In this document: piece after piece, positions 8,753-19,823 of the stretch
Numbering within the stretch: position 1 is the first letter of the stretch
Layout of the letters: the number at the start of each line of letters is the position of its first letter
NCBI GenBank assembly: GCA_024742665.1
Contig: JANSYA010000008.1
Span: 1-64,000, forward strand
Direction: 5' to 3'
DNA from: a bacterium
GTDB lineage: Bacteria; Spirochaetota; Leptospiria; Leptospirales; Leptonemataceae
Length of the DNA stretch: 64,000 bases
Notes under the pieces: model-generated
What the model was told of the DNA's origin: nothing
What the model saw: the letters and a program-made list of their open reading frames with translations, nothing else
Databases searched by the model: none
Made by a program: the position numbers and the translations under genes

Positions 8753-9217
8753 ATGAGTGAACGACCTTTCAAAATTCTGGGCCTGCAACAAATCGCGGTC
8801 GGCGGCACCGACAAAAGCGCGCTGGCGAAACTGTGGGTGGAAATCTTCGGACTCGCGGTCGCCGGCACATACAAAAGCGAAAAGGAAAACGTCGACGAAG
8901 ACATCCTGCGTCTGGGCAGCGGCCCGCACGCCGTGGAAGTCGATATCATGCAGCCCATCGATCCGGAAAAAAGTCCGAAAGTGCATACGCCGCCTCTGAA
9001 CCACATCGGCCTGTGGGTCGACGATCTGGCGAAGGCCGTTGAATATTTAACCGCGCAGGGCGTGCGTTTCACTCCCGGCGGCATTCGCAAAGGCGCTTCC
9101 GGCTTCGACGTGACTTTTATTCATCCCAAAGGCAACGATGAATTTCCTCTGAGCGGGCAGGGCGTACTGATTGAACTGGTCCAGGCTCCCGAAGACGTCA
9201 TCGCCGCGCACAAATAA
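8753..9217 (+). CDS. VOC-family (glyoxalase-fold) protein
   Basis: The 154-residue protein consists of paired beta-alpha-beta-beta-beta modules of the vicinal oxygen chelate superfamily. It begins with [10 protein letters not shown] and has a second module starting [10 protein letters not shown], ending at IELVQAP where a metal-binding Glu is expected. Related proteins are annotated as lactoylglutathione lyases or methylmalonyl-CoA epimerases; the sequence alone does not decide between them. GGAG lies ten bases upstream of ATG 8753, which is why this start is chosen over an earlier in-frame codon. A second VOC gene follows after six bases. Confidence 0.8.
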   Translation: MSERPFKILGLQQIAVGGTDKSALAKLWVEIFGLAVAGTYKSEKENVDEDILRLGSGPHAVEVDIMQPIDPEKSPKVHTPPLNHIGLWVDDLAKAVEYLTAQGVRFTPGGIRKGASGFDVTFIHPKGNDEFPLSGQGVLIELVQAPEDVIAAHK

Positions 9218-9223
9218 AACGTT

Positions 9224-9721
9224 TTGCCTTTGCATCATATCGCCATCGCCGCGCGCGATCCGGAGCGGCTGGCGGAATTCTACGAAGCGGTGCTGGAACT
9301 CAAACGCCTGCGCCCGGCGGGGATTACCGCAAGATCGGTGTGGTTTTCTCTCGGGCCGGACGCGCCCGACGATGCCGCCGCGACCGAAAGGCCAGGGGAT
9401 CGGGCGAGCGCAGAGACGATACTATGGGAAACCCAAAGTCTGCTGATGCTGGAGCAAGCGGACGCGACGGTGGCGGACGAAAGGACCGACGGGCGTTCGC
9501 TGGCAGAGGGGGCGAATCACGCAGGCCATACCGATTTCGCGCGCAAAGCGGCCGGCATTCATTTGCTTGCTCTGCGCATCGCACCCGCCGAACGCGAGCG
9601 CTGGCTGAGGAAACTGCGCGCGGCCGGCGTTCGAATCGAAAACGAAAGCCCGTATACGATTTATCTTCGCGATCCGGAAGGCAATCGTATCGGGCTTTCG
9701 CATTATCCTGAGCGTTATTAA
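9224..9721 (+). CDS. Second VOC-family protein
   Basis: This 165-residue protein starts at TTG 9224, only six bases after the preceding VOC gene. The N-terminal module reads LHHIAIAARDPERLAEFY, typical of glyoxalase/bleomycin-resistance proteins, and the C-terminus has IYLRDPEGNRIGL, the usual last metal-ligand strand. Between the modules lies a longer, charged insert (about residues 47-100). No ribosome site is obvious, so translation probably depends on the upstream gene. The substrate cannot be told. The stop codon overlaps that of the convergent cyclase gene by four bases (9718-9721). Confidence 0.72.
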   Translation: MPLHHIAIAARDPERLAEFYEAVLELKRLRPAGITARSVWFSLGPDAPDDAAATERPGDRASAETILWETQSLLMLEQADATVADERTDGRSLAEGANHAGHTDFARKAAGIHLLALRIAPAERERWLRKLRAAGVRIENESPYTIYLRDPEGNRIGLSHYPERY

Positions 9722-12700
9722 GAAGCGCGCAGTTCCTTCAGGGCCGTCAGGAATCTGGCGCTGGGCCTGAATCCGCTTTCATCCGCCGAAAAGGAGGCGC
9801 GCAGGCCCTTTAGAAAATACATCGTCATTTCGCCTTTGCCTTTGACCGATCGCGCCGGCCGCTCTTCGCACTCGAAGAAGCGCTCGATCAAGGCGTGCGT
9901 CGACCATGATAGATTGATACGTCCGGGTTCGCTCGCGGACTCCATGCGACTGGCAGTGTTAACAGTGTCGCCCCAGATGTCGTAGGCGAATTTTTCCGTG
10001 CCGACCACGCCGGCGGTGACCGGTCCGCTGTGAATTCCGATCCGGATGCTCCAGTACTCTTCGCCCAGCTGAGCTTTGACTTCGGCGATGCGGTCCATGA
10101 AGGCGAGCAACTCCAGCGCGGTCAGGCAGGCGTCGAGGGCGTGCGAATGGTTTGTGAGCGGCACGCCGCCCACGCACATATAGGCGTCGCCGATGGTCTT
10201 GAGTTTCTCCAGCCCGTTGCGTTTCACCGCCTGGTCGAAGTGCGTGAAGCAGCCGTCGAGTTCTCTGATCAAATCCTGCGGGCTCATCGCCGTCGCCGCT
10301 TTCGTAAAACCAACGAAGTCCGTAAACATGACGGTCGCCGATTCGTAGGCCACCGGCGCGACCTGGCCTTTTTCTTTGAGTTCCTGCGCCACGTACTCCG
10401 GTAAAATATTCAACAGCAGCCGGTCTGATTCGCGGCGCGCGGATTCGCTGCGTTCTTTTTCGATCTGAACGACGCGCCGCAGTTCGTTCGCGCGAATCAC
10501 TCCGGCGATCTGATCTCCCAACAGAGCGAGTTGCTGACCCTGCCGGCGACTCAGACTCTGGCCGGCGTATGCGGTAAAGTTCAAATAGCCGATCAGCTCG
10601 TCGTCGACGAAGAGCGGAATGATCAGCAGATTCGACAGGTTTAGCGCCCGCGCCACGAAGTGTTCCTGCTGGATTCCGGCGTCTGCGATGATCTTCGGCA
10701 AATACGTCAGCTTGCGCCCGCGCCGATAGGCGGAGGCGAAGACGCCGTCGGGATCTTTCAGGTCGATCGGTTCGCGCACGCCTTTGTGTTCCTCCGGGCT
10801 CAGCCAGTCCGGCAGCGTCATCGATTGCATTCGTAGAAGCATTTGATCGCGATCGAAAGTATACAGCGAATAATTTGTGATGTTAAAGGCTGGAACCACG
10901 ACTTCCATCACTGCCTTCATAATCCGGTCGATATCGTCCATCGTGGTGATTCGACGCAGGAGGCGGTTCAGGCTTTCCGTTTCCCTTCGCAGTCGCTCGG
11001 TCTGATCGCGCTGCGCCTGCATCTGCTGAAAGAGATTCGCGCCGTGGACCGCCCCGGCCACCTGGTCGGCCATCGCCTGCAGCTGGTGGATGTCATGGCG
11101 GCCGAGTCCCAGGCTTCCGGTCGAACCCAGCACGAGAATACCGAAGGCTCGCCCTTCGGCCCGCAGCGGTAGATGGGCGACGCTCCGTAGCCTGAGCCTG
11201 CTTACGATTTCGCTATCGATCGCCGAGGCGCTTAGTAAGGCCGCCGGGATCCGACTCACATAGAAGACCCTGTTGTTCTGAATCGTGCGCGTGAGGATGC
11301 TGCTTACGGGCTCAAGGGGTAGCTTCGTTTTGTAAATGAAATCCATGATCGCCGGAGACTTCAGTTCCGGTCTCGCCGCCGACATGTGCGTGCTGTGGAG
11401 CTCGCGGTCTTCGTTGATCAACAACAACCAGAGATAGTCCGCCCGGTAGCGTTCGAAGACGAAACGTTCCAGAATCTGCATCATCCCGGGAACGTCGGTC
11501 TTTTCGGTGATCCGTCGGCTGAGTTCGCCCAGGATTTCTGATTCCTGATGCGCGCGTTCGGCCTCCGCCTGACTTTGCGCCAGTCGGGCGGTGCGGTCCT
11601 GGACTTTCTTTTCCAGATTGGCCGAAAGATCTTCGACCTGTTGGAACGCGCTGTTGTAGCGGCTGGCGATGACGAAGGATTGCATGCCGAAAAAAAATAG
11701 GGCACCGATCGCACTAAAATTCGTTGCGCGAGATTGAGTCACAAATCTGTCGAACCAGATGTCTACAAGTACTGTAGCTGCCAGAATGAAAAAACCCAGG
11801 AGAAAGAGGAGCGCAGCACTTCGCTGGTTGAGAGCTGCTCGAATCGGGACGTAGATTGTAATGCAGATGAACATCAAGATTACAAAATTAAATAATCGCG
11901 AGAAGGGAGTTAGATATTGCGATGAAAAAAACAGGCTGAGGGTGAAGGCAATACCGAGGCCTACAAAGACATTGCTTACCCAATCGGGACATTCGTCAGT
12001 AAAGAGGGCACGCAAAAGCCGGGAGCAGGCACCGACCGCCAGATATGCGGTCGCATGTTGGATGCGTCTTTCAATATTCCAATCCAGTAGCGGGGCGAAG
12101 ACATAAATAGTTTCACTACCAGTAACGAGAGTGCGGGTCGCAAATAAGAATGCAATCAATCCAAACCATAATGCGGCCCGATTCTTCCGAATAAATTGCA
12201 AAAGTATATTATAGATGCCAAATGCTGCAAAAGCGCCGGTCAGAAGAGAATCTTTCAGGCGAGCGCGCGATAACTCTGATCGGAGGTCCAGCGTTCTACC
12301 GAAGCGAGGTGCGTGACGTATTCCACCCCAATAATTTTCATCGTTGGCTACTTCCACCGTAAGTAGAGCATCTCGACCCGGTTTTTCATTCACGAGGAAT
12401 ATCTGTGCTTGTTGATTGATTGGAGCCTTAATTACATGCTTCCCAATCGAACCGAATTCCTTAATGATTTCGTTTATTCGGAAACGAGAAGCGGAATACG
12501 TTTCCGCACTCAACAAAGCCAGGGGCTCCGTCGTTTCCGGTAGCAAAATCCGCAGGCGATAGGTTCCGAAGCCCTCTCCCGCAGGCGCGTCTTCGTCCTG
12601 ATTATAGGCGTTCCAGTAGGCTGGAGGTCGGTATTCCGGCTGCGTCTCCGGTCCGATATCGTCGGCGAAGCGTTTCCAGTAGAATTCCCACTCGCCTTCC

Positions 12701-12855
12701 AGATCCAGCGATCCGTCGCGTTCAAAATCCCATTCGCGCAGATCGAGTACTCCGCGTTCGGCCCGGGGGGCCGCAGGGTCTGCTGCGCCGGCGCAGGAAA
12801 GGATTAGCAGGAGAATGGCGGGCAGCAATCGACCGCCGGGTCGGAGGGTGCGCAT
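9718..12855 (-). CDS. 7TMR-DISM / GAF / class III adenylate cyclase
   Basis: The 1045-residue receptor has an export signal ending at LILSC, which could be a relaxed spirochetal lipobox. A periplasmic 7TMR-DISM extracellular domain (about 35-200), seven membrane helices (about 200-395) and a short coiled coil follow. Two GAF-type domains (about 430-590 and 620-790) precede the cyclase domain. Catalytic residues are intact: metal ligands Asp846 (MFTDFVGF) and Asp890 (KTIGDAYM), adenine-selecting Lys886 and the Asp of YDIWGD, and the NxxxR transition-state pair. The product is therefore expected to be cAMP. The segment coding for the membrane helices and periplasmic domain (about 11700-12480) is visibly poorer in G+C than the rest. 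The ligand is unknown. Confidence 0.88.
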   Translation of the reverse strand: MRTLRPGGRLLPAILLLILSCAGAADPAAPRAERGVLDLREWDFERDGSLDLEGEWEFYWKRFADDIGPETQPEYRPPAYWNAYNQDEDAPAGEGFGTYRLRILLPETTEPLALLSAETYSASRFRINEIIKEFGSIGKHVIKAPINQQAQIFLVNEKPGRDALLTVEVANDENYWGGIRHAPRFGRTLDLRSELSRARLKDSLLTGAFAAFGIYNILLQFIRKNRAALWFGLIAFLFATRTLVTGSETIYVFAPLLDWNIERRIQHATAYLAVGACSRLLRALFTDECPDWVSNVFVGLGIAFTLSLFFSSQYLTPFSRLFNFVILMFICITIYVPIRAALNQRSAALLFLLGFFILAATVLVDIWFDRFVTQSRATNFSAIGALFFFGMQSFVIASRYNSAFQQVEDLSANLEKKVQDRTARLAQSQAEAERAHQESEILGELSRRITEKTDVPGMMQILERFVFERYRADYLWLLLINEDRELHSTHMSAARPELKSPAIMDFIYKTKLPLEPVSSILTRTIQNNRVFYVSRIPAALLSASAIDSEIVSRLRLRSVAHLPLRAEGRAFGILVLGSTGSLGLGRHDIHQLQAMADQVAGAVHGANLFQQMQAQRDQTERLRRETESLNRLLRRITTMDDIDRIMKAVMEVVVPAFNITNYSLYTFDRDQMLLRMQSMTLPDWLSPEEHKGVREPIDLKDPDGVFASAYRRGRKLTYLPKIIADAGIQQEHFVARALNLSNLLIIPLFVDDELIGYLNFTAYAGQSLSRRQGQQLALLGDQIAGVIRANELRRVVQIEKERSESARRESDRLLLNILPEYVAQELKEKGQVAPVAYESATVMFTDFVGFTKAATAMSPQDLIRELDGCFTHFDQAVKRNGLEKLKTIGDAYMCVGGVPLTNHSHALDACLTALELLAFMDRIAEVKAQLGEEYWSIRIGIHSGPVTAGVVGTEKFAYDIWGDTVNTASRMESASEPGRINLSWSTHALIERFFECEERPARSVKGKGEMTMYFLKGLRASFSADESGFRPSARFLTALKELRAS

Positions 12856-12876
12856 TTTACAATACCTGCGGTTAAT

Positions 12877-12888
12877 ATTTGATCAAAT
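12877..12888. promoter_or_regulatory. Perfect 12-base palindrome upstream of cyclase gene
   Basis: ATTTGATCAAAT is a perfect dyad 22 bases upstream of the cyclase start. On the minus strand it overlaps a candidate promoter made of TTGATC and, 16 bases on, TATTGT right before the start codon. It is a good operator candidate, although such AT-rich dyads also occur by chance. Confidence 0.35.
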
Positions 12889-13069
12889 CAAGTATTATTT
12901 GCCTGGGGCGTAAGCTTTTCCTGGTGGGATGTTTGGGGAGGGTCCGCGCCGCCGCTTTCGATTCGCCTGCGCCCGGTGCGGAATTTGAGGCGGGCCTCCG
13001 GATTCTGTAGCTTCGCAGCTGAAAAATCCAGAGGCCGTCTCGTTCGGTTTGTGCATCATCCGTAGCCGT

Positions 13070-15809
<2,740 letters not shown>

Positions 15810-15892
15810 TACCCGGGGCGGGGCTTGAACCCGCACGGCGCAAGGCCCCAGGATTTTAAGTCCTGTATGTCTACCAATTCCATCACCCGGGC
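15810..15892 (-). tRNA. tRNA-Leu(UAA)
   Basis: The minus strand folds as a type II tRNA. The acceptor arms are GCCCGGG and CCCGGGT. The anticodon loop CTTAAAA gives UAA, the long variable arm is GGGCCTTGCGCC-like, and the T loop is GTTCAAG. CCA is not encoded. It lies 35 bases downstream of tRNA-Cys. Confidence 0.96.
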
Positions 15893-15924
15893 AGACGATC
15901 TGTTGGCTCAGTGATCAAAGAAAT

Positions 15925-15998
15925 TGGAGGCGTCGACCGGATTTGAACCGGTGATGGAGCTTTTGCAGAGCCCTGCCTTACCACTTGGCTACGACGCC
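15925..15998 (-). tRNA. tRNA-Cys(GCA)
   Basis: The minus strand gives acceptor arms GGCGTCG/CGACGCC, anticodon loop CTGCAAA (anticodon GCA) and T loop GTTCAAATC. Discriminator U73 (15928) fits tRNA-Cys. A CCA appears to be encoded at 15925-15927, unlike the two other tRNAs in the window. Confidence 0.96.
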
Positions 15999-16048
15999 GA
16001 ATTTCTAACTGAAACCAGAGGGACAGGCTTTCAAAATCCCGGGGGCCG

Positions 16049-18235
16049 TCAATTGAGTTTCGCGGGCCCTTTCAGCAGGGCCTGGAAATCAGCGGCGGTG
16101 TGCACGGGCCGTTCGCAGCTCAGATTCCGACAGACGTACACGGTCGCTTTGTCGTCTTCGCCGGCGGTTGCACGATTCTCAAGCAGTGGAACCACCGCTT
16201 CGCTTTCTGTGTCTCCCGCCGTGCTGGCCGCTGTGATCAGTTCTCCGGACGCCTGGCTGAGCAGATCCGCGATGCCGGGCAATTCTCCCGCATTCGAGTC
16301 CGGGCCCGTTGTAGACTGCCAGAACAGCTCGCCGGCCGCGACGCCCTTCGGCAAGACTACCGCGACTTCCGCCGATGGATTCAGGTAGGCCGCGAAGGCC
16401 ACGCCCAGATACGAATGGCTTGCGCCCTGTTCCGTCAGACCCGACTTGCAGTAGCGAAAGATGCCTTCCGCCTGCGCGCGATTTTCGGCGGGATCTTCGC
16501 CGTACAGGGCCAGGGTCAGAAACAGACGCGCGGTAGCCGCGTTGCCCGAGGGCTCTACGCCATCGTAGGTTTCGATGGTGCGCACGATCAGATCGGCGGA
16601 GTCGGCCCGGGTTTCGAAAAATGCGCCGCGGCCCCCTTCTTTTTCATCGGCGAAGCTCTCGCGGATCTGTCCCGCCAGGTCCCGGGCGCGAGCGAAGTCG
16701 GCGGGATCGAAGCCGGCCCGATATAAATCCAGGTGGGCGTTCGCAAGCAGCGCGTAGTCGGGCAGGGTGGCGGCAATGCCGGCCTCGCCTTCACGGTAGC
16801 GGCGATAGAGCGACCCGTCGGAAGAGTGCATATGGTCGCGAATGAAATCGGCGGCGCGGCGTGCGCGTTCATATAGATCGCGGTCCTGAAAGGCCGTGGC
16901 GGCCTGGGCCAGCGCTGAAATAAAGAGCGCGTTCCAGGAAGTCAGGATCTTATCGTCCCGCAGAGGCCGGACGCGTTTGGAGCGGCGTTCCAGTAGCGCC
17001 GCCCGGGCTTTTTCGACGACGGCGTTCCATTCGTCGGCTTTTTTGCCGCAGCCGGCCAGGAATCGATCGCGGGTTACGCGTTCGTTTAAGATCACTTTGC
17101 CTTCGAAATTCCCGCGCATCGAAACGTCCCAGAACTCGACCAGCAGCTTGCGATCTTCGATATCAATGCCGGCTTCGCTGAGAACCTCTTCGATCTCCGC
17201 CGCGGACCAGACGTAGAATTTGCCTTCTTCGCCCTCGCTGTCGGCGTCTTCGGCGGAATAGAAAGCGCCTTCGGGGGCGGTCATGTCGCGGGCGACGTAC
17301 TGGCAAACGTCCAGCGCCCAGGTTTTATAGCGCGGATTTTGCGTCACGCGATAGCATTCAACCAGCGCCCGTAGAAAGAGGGCGTTGTCGTAGAGCATCT
17401 TTTCGAAGTGCGGTACGAGCCAGTCGTGGTCGGTCGCATAGCGCGAAAGGCCGCCGCCGATCTGATCGTAGATACCGCCGCGCATCATAGCGTCGAGAGT
17501 GTCTTCGACCATCTGTAGAGCTTCGCCGTTTTCTTTGGGCGAATTGCGCCGATAGTACTCGAGCAAAAAGACCAATCCCATCGACGGCGGAAATTTGTTC
17601 GCGCCGTTGCCGGCGAAGCCTCCGCGATACGAATCATACATGCCGCGGTACTGCGCGAAAGTGCGGTCCAGGACCTCGGCCTCGGGCAGGCTCTGATCGG
17701 TCGGGGCGTCGCTCTGCTGCAAAAAGGCGTGCAGGGTTCCGGCGGAGTCGGTCAGCTTCGGGCGATTGGTATGCCACAGCTGATTGATATTATTCAGGAC
17801 GTCGGTGAAGGACGGTCGCCCGTGAGCGGCCTGAGGCGGAAAGTACGTGCCGCCGGTAATCGGCAGCAGGTCCGGCGTGAGAAACATATTGAGCGGCCAG
17901 CCGCCCTGCTGTCCGGTCGCGTGCAGCGCCTTCATGTAGATCTGATCTACGTCGGGGCGTTCTTCGCGGTCTACTTTGATCGCGACGTATTTTTCGTTTA
18001 AGACGGCGGCGGTCGCTTCGTTCTCGAAGCTCTCGCGTTCCATAACGTGGCACCAGTGGCAGGTCGCGTAACCGATGCTGAGTAGAATCAGCTTGTCTTC
18101 GCTGCGGGCCTTTTCGAAGGCTTCGGGGCCCCAGGGGAACCAGTCGACGGGATTGTGGGCGTGCTGCAGGAGATAAGGACTCTTCTCTTGAGCTAAACGA
18201 TTCGTATGTTTGGGCGGGGTTTGAGCGTCGGCCAT
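16049..18235 (-). CDS. DUF255 / YyaL-type thioredoxin-domain protein
   Basis: The 728-residue protein has an N-terminal thioredoxin-like DUF255 domain. Its hallmark [17 protein letters not shown] precedes a CHWC redox motif and [14 protein letters not shown]. The remaining ~500 residues form an (alpha/alpha)6-barrel-like region resembling sugar epimerases and glycosidases (for example [10 protein letters not shown]). The family extends from bacteria to human SPATA20. Its biochemical role is not established, with cellobiose epimerase-like or thiol-redox activity suggested by fold. Length is typical. The start has a weak ribosome site. It is transcribed toward tRNA-Cys. Confidence 0.9.
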   Translation of the reverse strand: MADAQTPPKHTNRLAQEKSPYLLQHAHNPVDWFPWGPEAFEKARSEDKLILLSIGYATCHWCHVMERESFENEATAAVLNEKYVAIKVDREERPDVDQIYMKALHATGQQGGWPLNMFLTPDLLPITGGTYFPPQAAHGRPSFTDVLNNINQLWHTNRPKLTDSAGTLHAFLQQSDAPTDQSLPEAEVLDRTFAQYRGMYDSYRGGFAGNGANKFPPSMGLVFLLEYYRRNSPKENGEALQMVEDTLDAMMRGGIYDQIGGGLSRYATDHDWLVPHFEKMLYDNALFLRALVECYRVTQNPRYKTWALDVCQYVARDMTAPEGAFYSAEDADSEGEEGKFYVWSAAEIEEVLSEAGIDIEDRKLLVEFWDVSMRGNFEGKVILNERVTRDRFLAGCGKKADEWNAVVEKARAALLERRSKRVRPLRDDKILTSWNALFISALAQAATAFQDRDLYERARRAADFIRDHMHSSDGSLYRRYREGEAGIAATLPDYALLANAHLDLYRAGFDPADFARARDLAGQIRESFADEKEGGRGAFFETRADSADLIVRTIETYDGVEPSGNAATARLFLTLALYGEDPAENRAQAEGIFRYCKSGLTEQGASHSYLGVAFAAYLNPSAEVAVVLPKGVAAGELFWQSTTGPDSNAGELPGIADLLSQASGELITAASTAGDTESEAVVPLLENRATAGEDDKATVYVCRNLSCERPVHTAADFQALLKGPAKLN

Positions 18236-18553
18236 TGGTCAAACTAGTAAACTATGTCCGCGTCGGCAACTCAGTGTTGTCTTTGCCGATCCGCAGGGTT
18301 TGCTGCGGTCAGCACGGATTTTTCTGCCACGGATGACACAGATGGCACTGATACAGGGAGCGCGCAGACGTGCGCAGTGTTGATAGCGGATTTGGAGCGG
18401 GCTCGCCCGGTGACGCGTTTGATGCGCAAGATCAAGAGATAGCGAAACCAGATCCCCTTCATCCGTGGAATCCTGCTATTCGAGAAATTGGCGTAAATCA
18501 TGCCGCCCGAATTATAAGGCGGCGTTCCGTTTAGCGGCTTGCGGCGCGACTTA
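18236..18553. other. Intergenic stretch upstream of DUF255 gene
   Basis: These 318 bases separate the DUF255 gene from the end of the oxidase operon. They contain the CACGGAT-type short repeat at 18313-18352 and otherwise nothing recognisable. Short open frames here lack ribosome sites and translate to Thr/Asp-rich strings caused by the repeat. Confidence 0.5.
18313..18352. repeat. Degenerate CACNGAT tandem repeat
   Basis: Four heptamers are seen: CACGGAT (18313-18319 and 18328-18334), CACAGAT (18337-18343) and CACTGAT (18346-18352). The last three are spaced with a nine-base period. The same style of ACACGGATGACACAGAT string is a familiar intergenic repeat in several bacterial groups. No function is evident. 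Confidence 0.55.
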
Positions 18554-18982
18554 TTATTCGACGATAATCTCAGCGTTCAGTGCAACGCGAGGAGCGGCTT
18601 TCGCATCGATCATCAGTGAGCTTTGCGAAGCTTCTTTCAGGATGGCCGGCTCTTCCGGAACGACGCGCAGAAAGACGTCGGTCACGAGAAAGATCATCAG
18701 GATGATAAAGATCACGATCGGATAGATCAGGCCGAAACCCCAGGTGAGCCAGCCCTCGTATTTCATGTGCATGAAGACCATGATCACGAGCATCGCTTTG
18801 ACCGTTGCAATCAACATGGCCACCGTGATATTCGCGGCGAAACCCAGACCGGTAATCCCGCCCCAGTCCACGAAGGAGGCGGCGACGGTGATCACCGTCA
18901 AAACCAGCAGAGCGGCTCCGGTTAAGAGATAAGTCTTTCGCGGGAGAATGTGTCCGCGGCTTTCCTGGTCAGGTATGTGCAT
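18554..18982 (-). CDS. coxD: Cytochrome c oxidase subunit IV
   Basis: The 142-residue protein has three predicted membrane helices (about 17-38, 47-70 and 78-102) and matches the prokaryotic COX4/CtaF pattern (ATVKAMLVIMVFMHMKYEG). A ~35-residue tail after the last helix is longer than usual and probably lies on the periplasmic side. It is the last gene of the operon, 54 bases after coxC. It stabilises the oxidase and is not catalytic. Confidence 0.88.
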   Translation of the reverse strand: MHIPDQESRGHILPRKTYLLTGAALLVLTVITVAASFVDWGGITGLGFAANITVAMLIATVKAMLVIMVFMHMKYEGWLTWGFGLIYPIVIFIILMIFLVTDVFLRVVPEEPAILKEASQSSLMIDAKAAPRVALNAEIIVE

Positions 18983-19036
18983 ATAATTGATTCCGTGTGA
19001 ATTTCAGTAAGTCGAATCCGTGCCGTTGTTTTCGTG

Positions 19037-19756
19037 CTATCGCACGAGATAGAACAGCGGGAATAGATAAATCCAGATTAAGTCCACGAGGTGCCAGTAC
19101 AGGGTGCCGTTTTCGATCGGGGTATAGTACCAGTGGGAGTAGCGGCCTTTTATATTCTTATACAGGAGAATGGCGATGACCGTCATGCCGATCAGTACGT
19201 GCAGACCGTGAATGGCAGTCATGACGAAATAATAGGTAAAGAACAGGTTGATGCCCTTTACCATATCGTCCGCTGCTTTACCGACCAGGCCTTCACGCTC
19301 AATATAGTCGCTGACTTTGATATAAGCTTTGTCCGGGGAAGTCGGGTCCACGATCTGTTCGGCGTTGCCGGGTCCGATATTGTGTTCGAATTTGCCGCTG
19401 TACTCGAAGTATTTTACGACCAAAAACCCGCTGGCGAAAACGAGCGTCGTCGCCAGAAAGATATTGGTTAGCTTCTTTTTACCGCGCTGGACTGAATCAA
19501 GCGCCAGCACGGCCGTGAGCGAACTGAGAATCAGAATGACGGTGTTGACGCCGCCCATCAGCGGATCGAGTGAGAAGTGCGCGAGTTTGAATTCTTCCAC
19601 GAATTTCCCGTGAAAGATCGCGAAGCCGGCGAAGAGAACGCCGAAGAGCAGAAGTTCCGTGGCCAGAAAAAGCCACATTCCCATTTTCGCGCCTTCGTAT
19701 CCGCCCAGTTCTTCGTGAACTGGATGCGTGTCCCGTATTGCGTGTGCGTCAGCCAT
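19037..19756 (-). CDS. coxC: Cytochrome c oxidase subunit III
   Basis: This 239-residue heme-copper oxidase subunit III begins with the typical KMGMWLFLATELLLFG motif. It has five predicted helices and a C-terminal YWHLVDLIWIYLFPLFY signature. The ~45-residue loop between helices three and four (about 125-168) is hydrophilic and unusually long. It is encoded 67 bases downstream of coxA. Confidence 0.95.
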   Translation of the reverse strand: MADAHAIRDTHPVHEELGGYEGAKMGMWLFLATELLLFGVLFAGFAIFHGKFVEEFKLAHFSLDPLMGGVNTVILILSSLTAVLALDSVQRGKKKLTNIFLATTLVFASGFLVVKYFEYSGKFEHNIGPGNAEQIVDPTSPDKAYIKVSDYIEREGLVGKAADDMVKGINLFFTYYFVMTAIHGLHVLIGMTVIAILLYKNIKGRYSHWYYTPIENGTLYWHLVDLIWIYLFPLFYLVR

Positions 19757-19823
19757 AGTTTGAGATTCCGTTCTGGTTTAAGTTAAGTCCGTAAAAATTG
19801 TCAGCCCCGGTCGCGTCCTGCCT

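Noticed and set aside
12993..13036. Imperfect 12-base inverted repeat after katG
   Set aside because: It could form a stem, but one pair is mismatched, the loop is long and no U tract follows, so it is not listed as a terminator.
18254..18501. Two overlapping short frames in the DUF255 upstream region
   Set aside because: They are products of the CACNGAT repeat and lack start signals.
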